The notes under the pieces were generated by a model. It saw nothing but the letters and a program-made list of their open reading frames with translations, had not been told where the DNA came from and ran no database searches. The translations under genes and the position numbers were made by a program. From Scalesia atractyloides (Eukaryota > Streptophyta > Magnoliopsida > Asterales > Asteraceae), in assembly GCA_947069175.1 (NCBI GenBank), contig CAMTDV010000023.1:88815563-88879562 (forward strand): 64,000 nucleotides of DNA, given 5' to 3'. Shown here piece after piece: positions 41,693 to 52,595 of this stretch (positions are counted from its first letter, which is position 1; every line of letters begins with the position of its first letter).

Positions 41693-42704
41693 TGTCACAC
41701 CCCGATCCGCAGCGGAATAAAAGTCGGGGCATAATTGGGTTATCACCAAAGCTCATGATATTTACTAAGATGTTTCATATTTATTAAATTCAAATTACAA
41801 CTTAAATATCCAAAACAAAATTCATACAATTACAATAAAATGAAACTACATAATTATTCCAAGGCATAAACTTTTTTATTCTTCTAGGCCTTTCTATGTG
41901 TTTCTTGTCTCAGCTGGATCACCTGTATCATGTGTAAAACGGGGGAGATTTTGGGTCAACAAAAGTTGGCGAGTGAACCTTGATAAAACATTGTTACTAA
42001 TTTCTTATTTTATTTAATAGGAAAAATTTGTGCAATAATCACATGTGAGCAAACATATATAAATAAACAATCACAAACCACTTTGGATGAGTATATGACA
42101 TGAATGATGATGTATGTGAGATCAAGGCTCAATCAAACGGAGCCGATCGAATGAGGCACCTGATGCTCAACCCGTATCTCACGGGGAACTGATGGGCCTA
42201 ATGAAACGCGTGCACTGAAAATGATAAATCCAATCTAAACATAATTCACACAACAACTGATACACATTTTATACACATTTGATCATGGATATGATGTATG
42301 CACAAATGTTTAAATAAAATATAAGAATTATACGACACATGATACACCCCAAAACGTGATTAAAACGGGGAATTGGTAGATATTCACTCACAGTGGATGC
42401 GTTTCTTGATGACGATGAATACGCACGAATATTATAACTCAACCGTCGAGGAAAAACTAACCTAAATAATAACGAGACGATTCGGTAAATAAATAAATTT
42501 TATTTGGAACTAATATTTTTAATTAGTGCTCTTAATGAAATTTTTAGATTTATTTTTGTGAGTTTAAGGAAATTTTCTAACTTTAAAAATATTATTTTTA
42601 AGTATTTTTAAATGAATTTTCAATTGCATAAATAAATAAAAAGAAATAAAAAAATTGACTTTTTTTGACCGTTGACCGTTGACCGGTCGGACTGTGTTTA
42701 CTTA

Positions 42705-43117
42705 TGCGCCAAGTGAGGTTCGAACTCGGGACCTCTCGTATACGTGCACGCAGCTCTACCAACTGAGCTACGTGTCTAACCCGAAATATTCTCTGTTTTA
42801 ATTATATATATATACTAATTAACTTTAACCTTATTTATTTTTATTAAAAAGGTTTCATAAATTGCCAACCCGGTTTAAGTATCCAGAATCGAACTCGAGC
42901 TCTTCAGTTCACGTGCACACAGCCCAACCAGTTGGGCTGTGTGTCTAACCTGTTTATATACTGAATTATAATATATTTTTATACATGTTGAAGGATGATC
43001 TGAATAGGTTTTAAAAAGGATTGGTTTTATTTCTGAAAGTCGGTAACATGTGAGATTCGAACTCGGGACGTGCGTGTTATGTTGCACACAGTCCACCGCT
43101 GGACTGTGTGTCTAACC
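42705..43117 (-). other. Three tRNA-like modules in E4 central LTR
   Basis: Minus-strand modules begin at 43117 (A box CAGTCCAGCGG, B box AGTTCGAATCTC 43 nt on), at 42950 (CAGCCCAACTGG, AGTTCGATTC 44 nt on) and at 42782 (TAGCTCAGTTGG, AGTTCGAACC 44 nt on). Spacing is 167-169 bp. The first two contain long perfect D-arm stems (ACACAGCCCAAC/GTTGGGCTGTGT). Confidence 0.85.
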
Positions 43118-43552
43118 CGGTTAAATATCCGGTTTTAATTATTCTTATACACATTTTCATCTTCGTCTTCTTCGCTTAACAATACAGAACAGTGAAATCC
43201 GACTGTTCTGTTTAATTGATATTAACTTATACTTGATTGAAATGAAGAGAGAAATTAAATGATATGGTATACCAGAACGGCGAGTTTGCTTCAGGTTTCC
43301 GGCAAGGTCTCGTCGGCTCTGATCTGCGGATTCCGGCTGAGGGAACTGTTTAACAGTTTTGATTACTGTGTTGAGCAATTAGATTACTATCGAGAGATAG
43401 CAAGAAAGGTTTAGATGATTGTACCGTCTGAAGACAATCGTGGTTTTCCGTTCAGTAATTCCGGTGAAATTGAAATTTCCGGCGACGTGCTCTGGAAGGA
43501 TTAAAGATTCGAAAGAGTGTGTGATTCTGAGCGAAAGGATTACCAGAGGTTT

Positions 43553-43575
43553 GAGTGGGTATTTATAAGGAAGAA
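43553..43575 (-). promoter_or_regulatory. Putative TATA box of the E4 LTR promoter
   Basis: In the transcription sense CTTATAAATACCCAC, about 520 bp into the LTR. The 5' LTR has the same site at about 51464-51475, and E6 has TATATATA at the matching distance. It probably sets the Pol II start; the tRNA-like array would then lie in the transcribed leader. Confidence 0.5.
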
Positions 43576-43829
43576 CAGGATGTATTGGGTCCGAATTTGG
43601 GTCTTGATTCGCGGTCAAAGTTTTTCCGGCGGTTATGACCGAAATTGATGGTTAGACATCAGTTATAACTGATGTCGAATTTAGTTCACGCGTTTCAGTC
43701 AAAGGAAACGGTCACAATTCGCGACAATCTCGGCTTTTCCGACGACTGCGAATTTTTGGGCGCGCTGATTACAGGTTTGACTTTCGGGTTTACTTTAAAT
43801 GTTGTTTGTTTCTATATTTGACACAAAGG

Positions 43830-43905
43830 AAACGTGTGGCGGAGTGGTGTGGTGTGTGTTTATGTTTGTGGGAGACCCGGGTTCGAGACCCGGCAGCCCC
43901 ATTTT
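43830..43905 (+). other. Inverted tRNA-like module in E4 central LTR
   Basis: Plus strand: A box TGGCGGAGTGG at 43837, then GGTTCGAGACC at 43880 (43 nt), within a GACCCGGGTTCGAGACCC T-arm-like stem. It lacks the long variable-arm insert of E3. Confidence 0.75.
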
Positions 43906-44084
43906 ATTTTTTTATCCACATTTTATTATTATTTATCAATTATGGTTTTTAAATTCTAAAATGTTTATTAATTATGTTCCTTTTAAAATATCTGGACAAT
44001 AAATACGCAACAAAATCTTATAACCGAATACTTGATTATTAAACGAAGCGGGTTTGGAAAACTCGTTTTTCGACGAATGTTACA

Positions 44085-47000
44085 GTATCCCCTACTTTTA
44101 GGAATTTCGTCCCGAAATTTAAGCAGTAGTGGTAACTGGAAAACGATGCGGGTATTTTTCGCGCATTGAGTCTTCACGTTCCCAAGTAAACTCGGGTCCT
44201 CGTTTTGACTCCCAACGTACCCTGACAATTGGGATACGACTTCGTCTTAAACGTTTCTCTCCGAAATCCATGATTTATACTGGTCTTTCAACGAAGTGCA
44301 TAGATTCATCGACTTGAATGTCTTCTAGAGGAATATGGAGGTTTTCATCGGCGAGGCACTTTTTCAAGTTTGATACGTGGAATGTGGGATGAATTCTGTT
44401 AAGCTCTTCTGGTAGGTCAAGCTTGTATGCTACAGGAGCTACTCTTTCGAGTATCTTGAAAGGTCCTACGTAGCGTGGTGCTAGCTTGCCCTTCTGGCCA
44501 AAACGAACCACTCCCTTCCACGGTGATACTTTTAAAAGTACTTGATCACCAATGTCAAACTCCAAGGGCTTTCGTCGTTTATCTGCATAACTCTTTTGAC
44601 GACTTTGTGCCGCTAGAAGATTGTTTCGAATTTGATGGATCTTGTCGGTTGTTTCTTGAATTAATTCTGGACCGGTGATTTACGCTTCTCCAATTTCGTG
44701 CCAACATATTGGAGATCGGCACTTACGACCATATAAAGCTTCGAAAGGAGCCATGCCGATACTTGAATGATAGCTATTGTTGTACGAAAATTCCACTAAT
44801 GGTAGGTGGGCGTCCCAGTTCCCTTTGAAGTCTATGACACATGCTCACAGCATGTCTTCAAGGGTTTGGATGGTGCGTTCAGATTGCCCATCAGTTTGAG
44901 GATGAAAAGCGGTACTGAGGTCTAATCGTGTACCCAAAAATATTTGTACGGCTCGCCATGTTCGTGAAGTGAAACGACCATCACGGTCTGAAATGATGCT
45001 TACAGGTACACCATGACGGCTTACGATCTCGCTGATGTAGATACGAGCTAACTTCTCGTTCTTGGCGGATCGGAATGAAGTGAGCTTATTTTGTAAGACG
45101 ATCGATTATCACCCATATGGTGTCATACCCACTGGAGGTGCGAGGTAACCCGGTAATGAAATCCATGGTTATGTTTTTCCACTTCCATACAGGTATTTCG
45201 GGTTGGACTAGAAGTCCTGAAGGTCTTTGATGTTCAGCTTTTACTTTGGAACAGGTAAGGCACTTGGAAACAAAAACAGCGATATCCTTTTTCATGCCAG
45301 GCCACCAGTAGGTGTATCGTAGGTCTTGATACATCTTGTCGGCTCTTGGGTGTACAGAGTATCGTGTTTTGTGTGCCTCATTCATGAGGAAATCACAAAG
45401 GTTGTCGCAATCAGGAATCCATATGCGGTTTAAATAGTATAGAATACCGTCGGATTTGGTTTCGATTTTGAGTTCCGCTCCACATGATAGCTCATCGCGT
45501 ACATCATTTTCTGTCACAGAAACATGTTGAGCTACTCGGATTCGATCTTTGATGTCGGTTATGATTTGCGAACATAGAAGATGAATGGAGTTCGCATAAC
45601 CTTTTCGACTGAGCGCATCGGCCACCACGTTTGCCTTGCCAGGATGATACCGAATTTCACAGTCGTAGTCGTTAAGAAGTTCGACCCATCTTCGTTGCCT
45701 CATAATCAACTCCTTTTGATTGAAGATATGTTGGAGACTCTTGTGGTCAGTGTATATTTCACACTTGGTACCGTAGAGGTAATGTCTCCAAATCTTGAGA
45801 GCGAACACAACGGCTCCAAGTTCCAGGTCGTGAGTGGTGTAATTCTTTTCATGAACTTTGAGTTGCCTAGAAGCATAGGCTATCACTTTTCCTCTTTTCA
45901 TCAGTACACAGCCTAGTCCTTGCCCTGACGCGTCGCAATAAACCACGAAGTCATCACAACCCTAAGGGAGTGTGAGGATAGGTGCGTCACAGAGTTTTTG
46001 CTTTAGAGTTTGGAAGGCCTATTCCTGCTTAGGTCCCCATATGAAGGGTTTTCCTTTATGAGTCAAGGCCGTGAGTGGTACAGCAATGCGGGAAAAATTT
46101 GCAATGAAGCGTCGATAATAACCAGCCAAACCAAGAAATGACCTAACTTCAGTAGGGGTAGGTGGCGCTTGCCATTCCTGTACTGCCTTGATTTTTGAAA
46201 GATCGACATGAATTCCCTTGTCATTGACGACATGTCCAAGGAATTGTACTTCTCTTAACCAAAATTCGCATTTTGAGAACTTAGCGTAAAGCCTTTCAGT
46301 CCTTAAGAGTGTAAGGATGAGTCGAAGGTGTCGCTCATGATCGGATTTAGACTTGGAGTAGATAAGAATGTCGTCGATGAAGACTATGACGAAACGGTCG
46401 AGGTAGGGTTTGCATACCCTATTCATTAGATCCATGAAGACAGCGGGGGCGTTGGTTAAACCGAAAGGCATGACCATGAATTCATAATGACCATAACGAG
46501 TCCGGAAGACAGTTTTTGGGATATCTTCTTTATGTACTCTGAGCTGATGATAACCAGAACGAAGGTACTTTTGAAAAGCAGGTTGCGCCTTGAAGTTGGT
46601 CTAGGAGGTCAGCAATTCGAGGTAGTGGATAGAGATTCTTAACCGTTAACTTGTGGAGTTCTCTATAGTCGATGCACATGCGAAACGTTCCATCTTTCTT
46701 CTTCACAAACAAAACAGGTGCACCCCAAGGCGATGAGCTAGGACGTATGAATCCTTTGTCAGTCAGCTCTTGCAGTTGACTGGCCAGCTCTTGCATTTCG
46801 GATGGGGCTAACCTATAAGGAGATTGCGACTCGTGTAGCGCCAGGTACAAGATCGATGCTGAATTCGACTTCTCTCACAGGAGGAAGTCCTGAAATGTCG
46901 TCGGGAAAGACTTGTGGGAATTCTTTCACGACTGGAATATCTTCGAGTTTCCTCTCCTTGTTTCCCTTTTTGACGACGTGAGTTAGGAATGCGACATAGT

Positions 47001-48780
47001 TCTTGCGGAGATATCTTCGGGCTTGAAGGCAGGACATTAATTTGAGTCCTTTCGAAGGGGTTTCCCCAAAAATACGTAGGGTCTGACCGTCTGTAAGAGG
47101 AATGCGAATGAACTTTTCGCGGCAAACTACTTTTGCGTGATGCTGGCTGAGCCAGTCCATACCGACTGTAACATCGAAACTTCCCAACTTCATAGGAATG
47201 AGGTCAACTGGAAAATCGTGATCGTTTAGGGTGAGAGTACAATTGCGTATAATAGAATTTAATGAGACAGGTTTTCCGTCAGCAACTTCCACTGTTAGAG
47301 ATTGGATGAGATTAACAAGAGGTTGGTCGAGGATAGATTCAAATTCTAAGGACACAAAGCTCTTATCCGCACCAGTATCGAACAATATGGATGCATAACT
47401 ACCATTGATGAGAAACGTACCGTTAACCACGTTGTTGTCAGCCCTGGCTTGGTTGGCATTGATATTGAAAGCTCTTCCTCTGGCAGGTGGAGGAGCTTGG
47501 TTAGCTTGGTTTACCGGGTTCGCTTGAGCTTGGGCATGGATGATATTCACCAAGCGTGGACAAGTGTTCCTGAAATGGTTTGGGTCCCCATAGTTGTAAC
47601 AAGCTCGCATGGGTTGCATCATGGGGTAGTTGGGTTGGTAGTAAGGTTGGACTACGTGTTGTGTGGGTGGTAGAAGTAATGGTTGTTGGGCTTGGCCCAC
47701 CATCTGATTGTGGGTTTGGGTTGGGGGTTGATTGCGGTTCATTCGTTGAAGAGTACGGCAGGTTTGGATGGTGTGACCCGCACGGCCACAGCTCGTACAA
47801 TGTTGGCAGGGATTTTCGGGAGGGTGATGGTATTGACAACGGTTGCATTTTGGGTGTGGGCCGGTGTATTGCTTTTTGAATGGTGCAGCTGAAGGAGCAA
47901 TTTGGGTGATTGGTGCGGCAGTGATAGGAGGGTTTATTTGTGTGACAGCAAAATTTCTGCTGTTTCGTTTCCTCTTACCAGCAAACTTCGAGGAGGAGAC
48001 GGAATGGTTTGGAGTTTGGGCCTCAATGGGTGCTTTCTTTTTCTCATCTTTGAATTTGCCGTTTCGGATGCGATTCTCGGTGAGTTCTGTAGCTAATTCC
48101 ATTGCGGCTTCAAGTGTTGCAGGCGAAGTGCTTAAAACCGAACCTTGGATTTTCGAAGGGAGGCCTCGAATGTAGTGTTCGACTAAGCGGTACAAGGGGG
48201 TGAACAAGTTGGGGATCATTTGGTTCAGTTCGAGAAATCTCTTGTTGTAGGAAGTGTGATCTCCCTCCTTTTGTTTCAACGTGTGGAATTCATCTTCCAA
48301 CTTTTTGATTTCGCTTCTTGGACAGAAGCGCCTTGTCATGAGTTCCCTTAACTCTTCCCATGTTAAGGCCATGGCATCTTCGACTCCTCGCTTACCCTTT
48401 TCTGTGTTCCACCAGGTAAGGGCTACCCCAAATAGTCTCCCAGTTGCATAACGTACCTTGCGATCCTCGGGACAATCGCAATTGAGGAAAGTGTTTTCCA
48501 TTTCTTCAAACCAGTGAAGGAGGGCGGTAACACCTTTGGTCCCTTCATATTTTGGGGGATCGCAAGATTTGAAGTGTTTGTAGGAGCACTTTTTGGAAGG
48601 AGGGTTGACGACGTTCTAGTCTTCTTGATTGGGAGGGTTGATGGGATTCGCGGTGAGAGCTTGTTGAACTTGAATTACGATGTCAGGAAGCACTGCGGCC
48701 ATTTGTTTAGCAATTTGTGTGGCCAAGCGTTCATTTGATCTTCCTGACTTTCTAGCTCCACGTAGTTGCCTAGCCGACAT
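44085..48780 (-). pseudogene. E4 gag-pol, decayed copy of the E3 polyprotein
   Basis: Polypurine tract at 44085-44100. Gag starts at 48780 (MSARQLRGARKSG). An amber codon at 48618-48616 stops it; the same frame then runs 48501-46813 (562 codons) through capsid, knuckles and protease DTGADKSFVS. The second knuckle is CYNYGDPNHFRNTC, Cys to Tyr. Frameshifts near 46820 and a 2-nt loss near 46560 hit RT (CIDYRELHKL; FIDDILIYSKS intact at about 46390). Stops occur at about 46018, 45962 and 45083. RNase H and integrase (45946-45086) and the chromodomain end (44565-44275) follow. About 90% similar to E3 Gag-Pol by eye. Not functional on its own. Confidence 0.9.
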
Positions 48781-49590
48781 CTACAGGAACATACATAGGA
48801 AGATTGTGAGTTTAAGAATTTTCTAGGTGTCATGTGTCGTAAAAAGAATGAAAACAACATAACTGGCAATAATTTAACTACATCCATAGGATGTCTTGGG
48901 TTTGCTCATGTTTGGGCCTCCAATGTCCCCCATACCATCGCCTGTGTAGTCATGTGGGCCCCCATGACTATTGGGCTTGGTAGGATTCACATTGGTGTCA
49001 GCGGGTTAACACTCGCACCACCCGAATGAAAATCGTAAAACATGATTGCGAGATGTATGGTAGGAGGGTGTTCAGGTGTAGACACAATGACAACTCAAAG
49101 TGGGGTTAGTTCACACGACGTTTGGTATAGCATGCTTTGGCCTAATAGGTCCTTCGTACTCTCATCGTTAGTCCCCAGGTAGGCAAACTGGTCCTTTATT
49201 TTGGATTTATACGAATGCCAAGCCTAGACAGGACGTTCCGACTACCGGTACTCGTACCCTTCCAGTTACTACATGCCCGTCATGAGAACTCACTTTGATG
49301 TGATTTGAAAAATACAAAAATCATTGCAAAAGTCATGGGAATCGTGAGGTGTGTGTTCTCATGGATATGATATGTTATGAGGATATGATTCATGATGAGC
49401 ATTGCATAATGACATGTATTTGTGAGTGTGCTTGCATAATATTGAGTGTGAAAATAAACATGAAACATATAAACATCATGAATTTTGCATGTAACGCATA
49501 AACAATTAAAATTTAGTCAACTATAGTATAGGCTCTAAGGGTCTAATAACCTATCCTATATCCCTATAGTCACAAGCTCTGATACCAATC
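48781..49590 (-). other. E4 leader and primer site
   Basis: Minus-strand leader homologous to 27978-28792. The initiator-Met primer site TTGGTATCAGAGC is at 49588-49576, next to the LTR. No gene is seen here. Confidence 0.8.
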
Positions 49591-50608
49591 TGTCACACCC
49601 CGACCCGCAGCGGAATAAAAGTCGGGGCATAATTGGGTTATCACCAAAGCTCATGATATTTACTAAGATGTTTCATATTTATTAAATTCAAATTACAACT
49701 TAAATATCCAAAACAAAATTCATACAATTACAATAAAATGAAACTACATAATTATTCCAAAGCATAAACTTTTTTATTCTTCTAGGCCTTCCTATGTGTT
49801 TCTTGTCTCAGCTGGATCACCTGTATCATGTGTAAAACGGGGGAGATTTTGGGTCAACAAAAGTTGGCGAGTGAACCTTGATAAAATATTGTTACTAATT
49901 TCTTGTTTTATTTAATAGGAAAAATTTGTGCAATAATCACATGTGAGCAAACATATATAAATAAACAATCACAAACCACTTTGGATGAGTATATGACATG
50001 AATGATGATGTATGTGAGATCAAGGCTCAATCAAACGGAGCCGATCGAATGAGGCACCTGATGCTCAACCCGTATCTCACGGGGAACTGATGGGCCTAAT
50101 GAAACGCGTGCACTGAAAATGATAAATCCAATCTAAACATAATTCACACAACAATTGATACACATTTGATACACATTTGATCATGGATATGATGTATGCA
50201 CAAGTGTTTAAATAAAATATAAGAATTATACGACACATGATACACCCCAAAACGTGATTAAAACGGGGAATTGGTAGAGATTCACTCACAGTGGATGCGT
50301 TTCTTGATGACGATGAATGCGCACGAATATTATAACTCAACCGTCGAGGTAAAACGAACCTAAATAATAACGAGACGATTCGGTAAATAAATAAATTTTA
50401 TTTGGAATTAATATTTTTAATTAGTGCTCTTAATGAAATTTTTAGATTTATTTTTGTGAGTTTAAGGAAATTTTCTAACTTTAAAAATATTATTTTTAGG
50501 TACTTTTAAATGAATTTTCAATTACATAAATAAATAAAAAGAAATAAAAAAATTGACTCTTTTTGACCGTTGACCGTTGACCGTTGACCGGCCGGACTGT
50601 GTTTACTT

Positions 50609-51022
50609 ATGCACTGAGTGAGGTTCGAACTCGGGACCTCTCGTATACGTGCACGCAGCTCTACCAACTGAGCTACATGTCTAACCCGAAATATTCTCTG
50701 TTTTAATTATATATATATACTAATTAACTTTAACCTTATTTATTTTTATTAAAAAGGTTTCATAAATTGCCAACCCGGTTTAAGTATCCAGAATCAAACT
50801 CGAGCTCTTCAGTTCACGTGCACACAGCCCAACCAGTTGGGCTGTGTGTCTAACCTGTTTATATACTGAATTATAATATATTTATATACATGTTGAAAGA
50901 TGATCTGAATAGGTTTTAAAAAGGATTGGTTTTATTTCTGAAAGTCGGTAACATGTGCGATTCGAACTCGGGACGTGCGTGTTATGTTGCACACAGTCCA
51001 CCGCTGGACTGTTTGTCTAACC
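50609..51022 (-). other. Three tRNA-like modules in E4 5' LTR
   Basis: Modules begin on the minus strand at 51022, 50855 and 50686, with the same phasing as 42705-43117. The distal one has a TAGCTCAGTTGG A box. The middle one's T loop reads GAGTTTGATTC, a degraded B box. Confidence 0.82.
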
Positions 51023-51734
51023 CGGTTAAATATCCCGTTTTAATTATTCTTATACACATTTTCATCTTCGTCTTCTTCGCTTAACAATACAGAACAGTGA
51101 AATCCGACTGTTCTGTTTAATTGATCTTAACTTATACTTGATTGAAATGAAGAGAGAAATTAAATGATATGGTATACCAGAACGGCGAGTTTGCTTCAGG
51201 TTTCCGGCAAGGTCTCGTCGGCTCCGATCCGCGGATTCCGGCTGAGGGAACTGTTTAACAGTTTTGATTACTTTGTTGAGCAATTAGATTATTAATCGAG
51301 AGATAGCAAGAAAGGTTTAGATGATTGTACCGTCTGAAGACAATCGCGGTTTTCCGTTCAGTGATTCCGGCGAAATTGAAATTTCCGGCGACATGCTCTG
51401 GAAGGATTAAAGCTTCGAAAGAGTGTGCGATTCTGAGCGAAAGGGTTACCAGAGGTTTGGGTGGGTATTTATAAGGAAGAACAGGTGTATTGGGTCCGAA
51501 TTTGGGTCTTGATTCGCGGTCAAAGTTTTTCCGGCGGTTATGACCGAAATTGATGGTTAGACATCAGTTATAACTGATGTCGGATTTAGTTCACGCATTT
51601 CAGTCAAAGGAAACGGTCACAATTCGCGACAATCTCGGCTTTTCCGGCGACTGCGAATTTTTGGGCGCGCTGATTACAGGTTTGACTTTCGGGTTTACTT
51701 TAAATGTTGTTTGTTTCTGTATTTGACACAAAGG

Positions 51735-51810
51735 AAACGTGTGGCGGAGTGGTGTGGTGTGTGTTTATGTTTGTGGGAGACCCGGGTTCGAAACCCGACA
51801 GCCCCATTAT
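51735..51810 (+). other. Inverted tRNA-like module in E4 5' LTR
   Basis: Plus strand: TGGCGGAGTGG at 51742 and GGTTCGAAACC at 51785, 43 nt apart, the same as the central-LTR copy. Confidence 0.75.
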
Positions 51811-51989
51811 ATTTTTTATTCACATTTTATTATTATTTATCAATTATGGTTTTTAAATTCTAAAATGTATATTAATTATGTTCCATTCAAAATAATCTGA
51901 ACAATAAATACGCAACGAAATCTTATAACTGAATACTTGATTATTAAACGAAGCGGGTTTGGAAAACCCGTTTTTCGACGAATGTTACA

Positions 51990-52595
51990 TTTTTCTTCTC
52001 TCATTTCTTCTCGTCTTCCCGAAACTAGAACCCTAAAAACCATACTTTATCTCCTTGCTATTTCCTCAAAACTTAACCAATTTTTTTGTGTTTTTGGGTC
52101 AATCTTGCCAAAAACTTCGCAAGGATTACGGATTTGTGCTCACATTGTTAGGAATTTCACGTTTATGATGTCGATTTGGGTGTTTGTGTCTGAAAGGTTT
52201 TGGGGATAAGTGGGTGTTGGGTTGTTTTGCAAGTTTTTGGTGTTCTATCATTCTACAAGGTAAAGGTATGTGATTTCTTTTAATCATTTGTGGTACATTG
52301 CATAATTGTAAGTAAATCCTTGTTTATATTCTTGCACACTTGCTTGTTGTTGTTAGAATGGTATGAACTTGAGGAGTTTTGTATGGGTTGTGGTTATGGA
52401 TGTTAAGTCATGTGATAAAAAACACAATGTTGGGCAGAATTTTGCTAATTTAGTCAAAATAATGCACAAATTTTTAAGCACAAAATAAACATCATGTTTT
52501 TTCTTACATCCACAAACATAGTGACAAGCAAGTGTGGGGATATTTGTTAATGAGGAGAAATTTAACTTTTGTTGTTTGTGGTGATTGTTTTGTAA
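51990..52595 (+). other. E1 leader of the env-like ORF
   Basis: Returns to E1 sequence after E4. No clear ORF except short frames. It contains AAGTGTGGGGATATT at 52530-52544, similar to the E1 polypurine tract, shortly before the ORF at 52596. Confidence 0.5.

Larger units (their letters stand above)
41693..44084 (-). repeat. E4 central (3') LTR
   Basis: 2392 bp, TGTCACACCCCGATCC..GAATGTTACA in plus sense, about 2% different from 49591-51989 by inspection. TATA-like TTATAAATA in the transcription sense lies at 43568-43560. Confidence 0.93.
41045..51989 (-). mobile_element. Gypsy element E4 (E3 family), minus strand, rearranged with three LTR parts
   Basis: The whole block is flanked by TTTTT (41040-41044, 51990-51994), so it entered as one insertion. 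From right to left: 5' LTR 49591-51989, primer site, leader, gag-pol, polypurine tract, LTR 41693-44084, then a second primer site and leader fragment (41310-41692) and a truncated LTR end 41045-41309. This is a tandem of two elements sharing the central LTR, the second having lost nearly all its internal region. Gag-pol carries several stops and frameshifts, unlike E3. Confidence 0.9.
49591..51989 (-). repeat. E4 5' LTR
   Basis: 2399 bp, upstream LTR in transcription sense. TATA-like site at about 51464-51475. Single copy of the GATCAAGGCTC/GAGCCGATC hairpin at about 50018-50046. Confidence 0.93.

Noticed and set aside
42119..42160. Operator or riboswitch-like hairpin in E4 LTR
   Set aside because: The stem is real, but a metabolite-sensing role has no support; it is described only as a conserved hairpin in the family.
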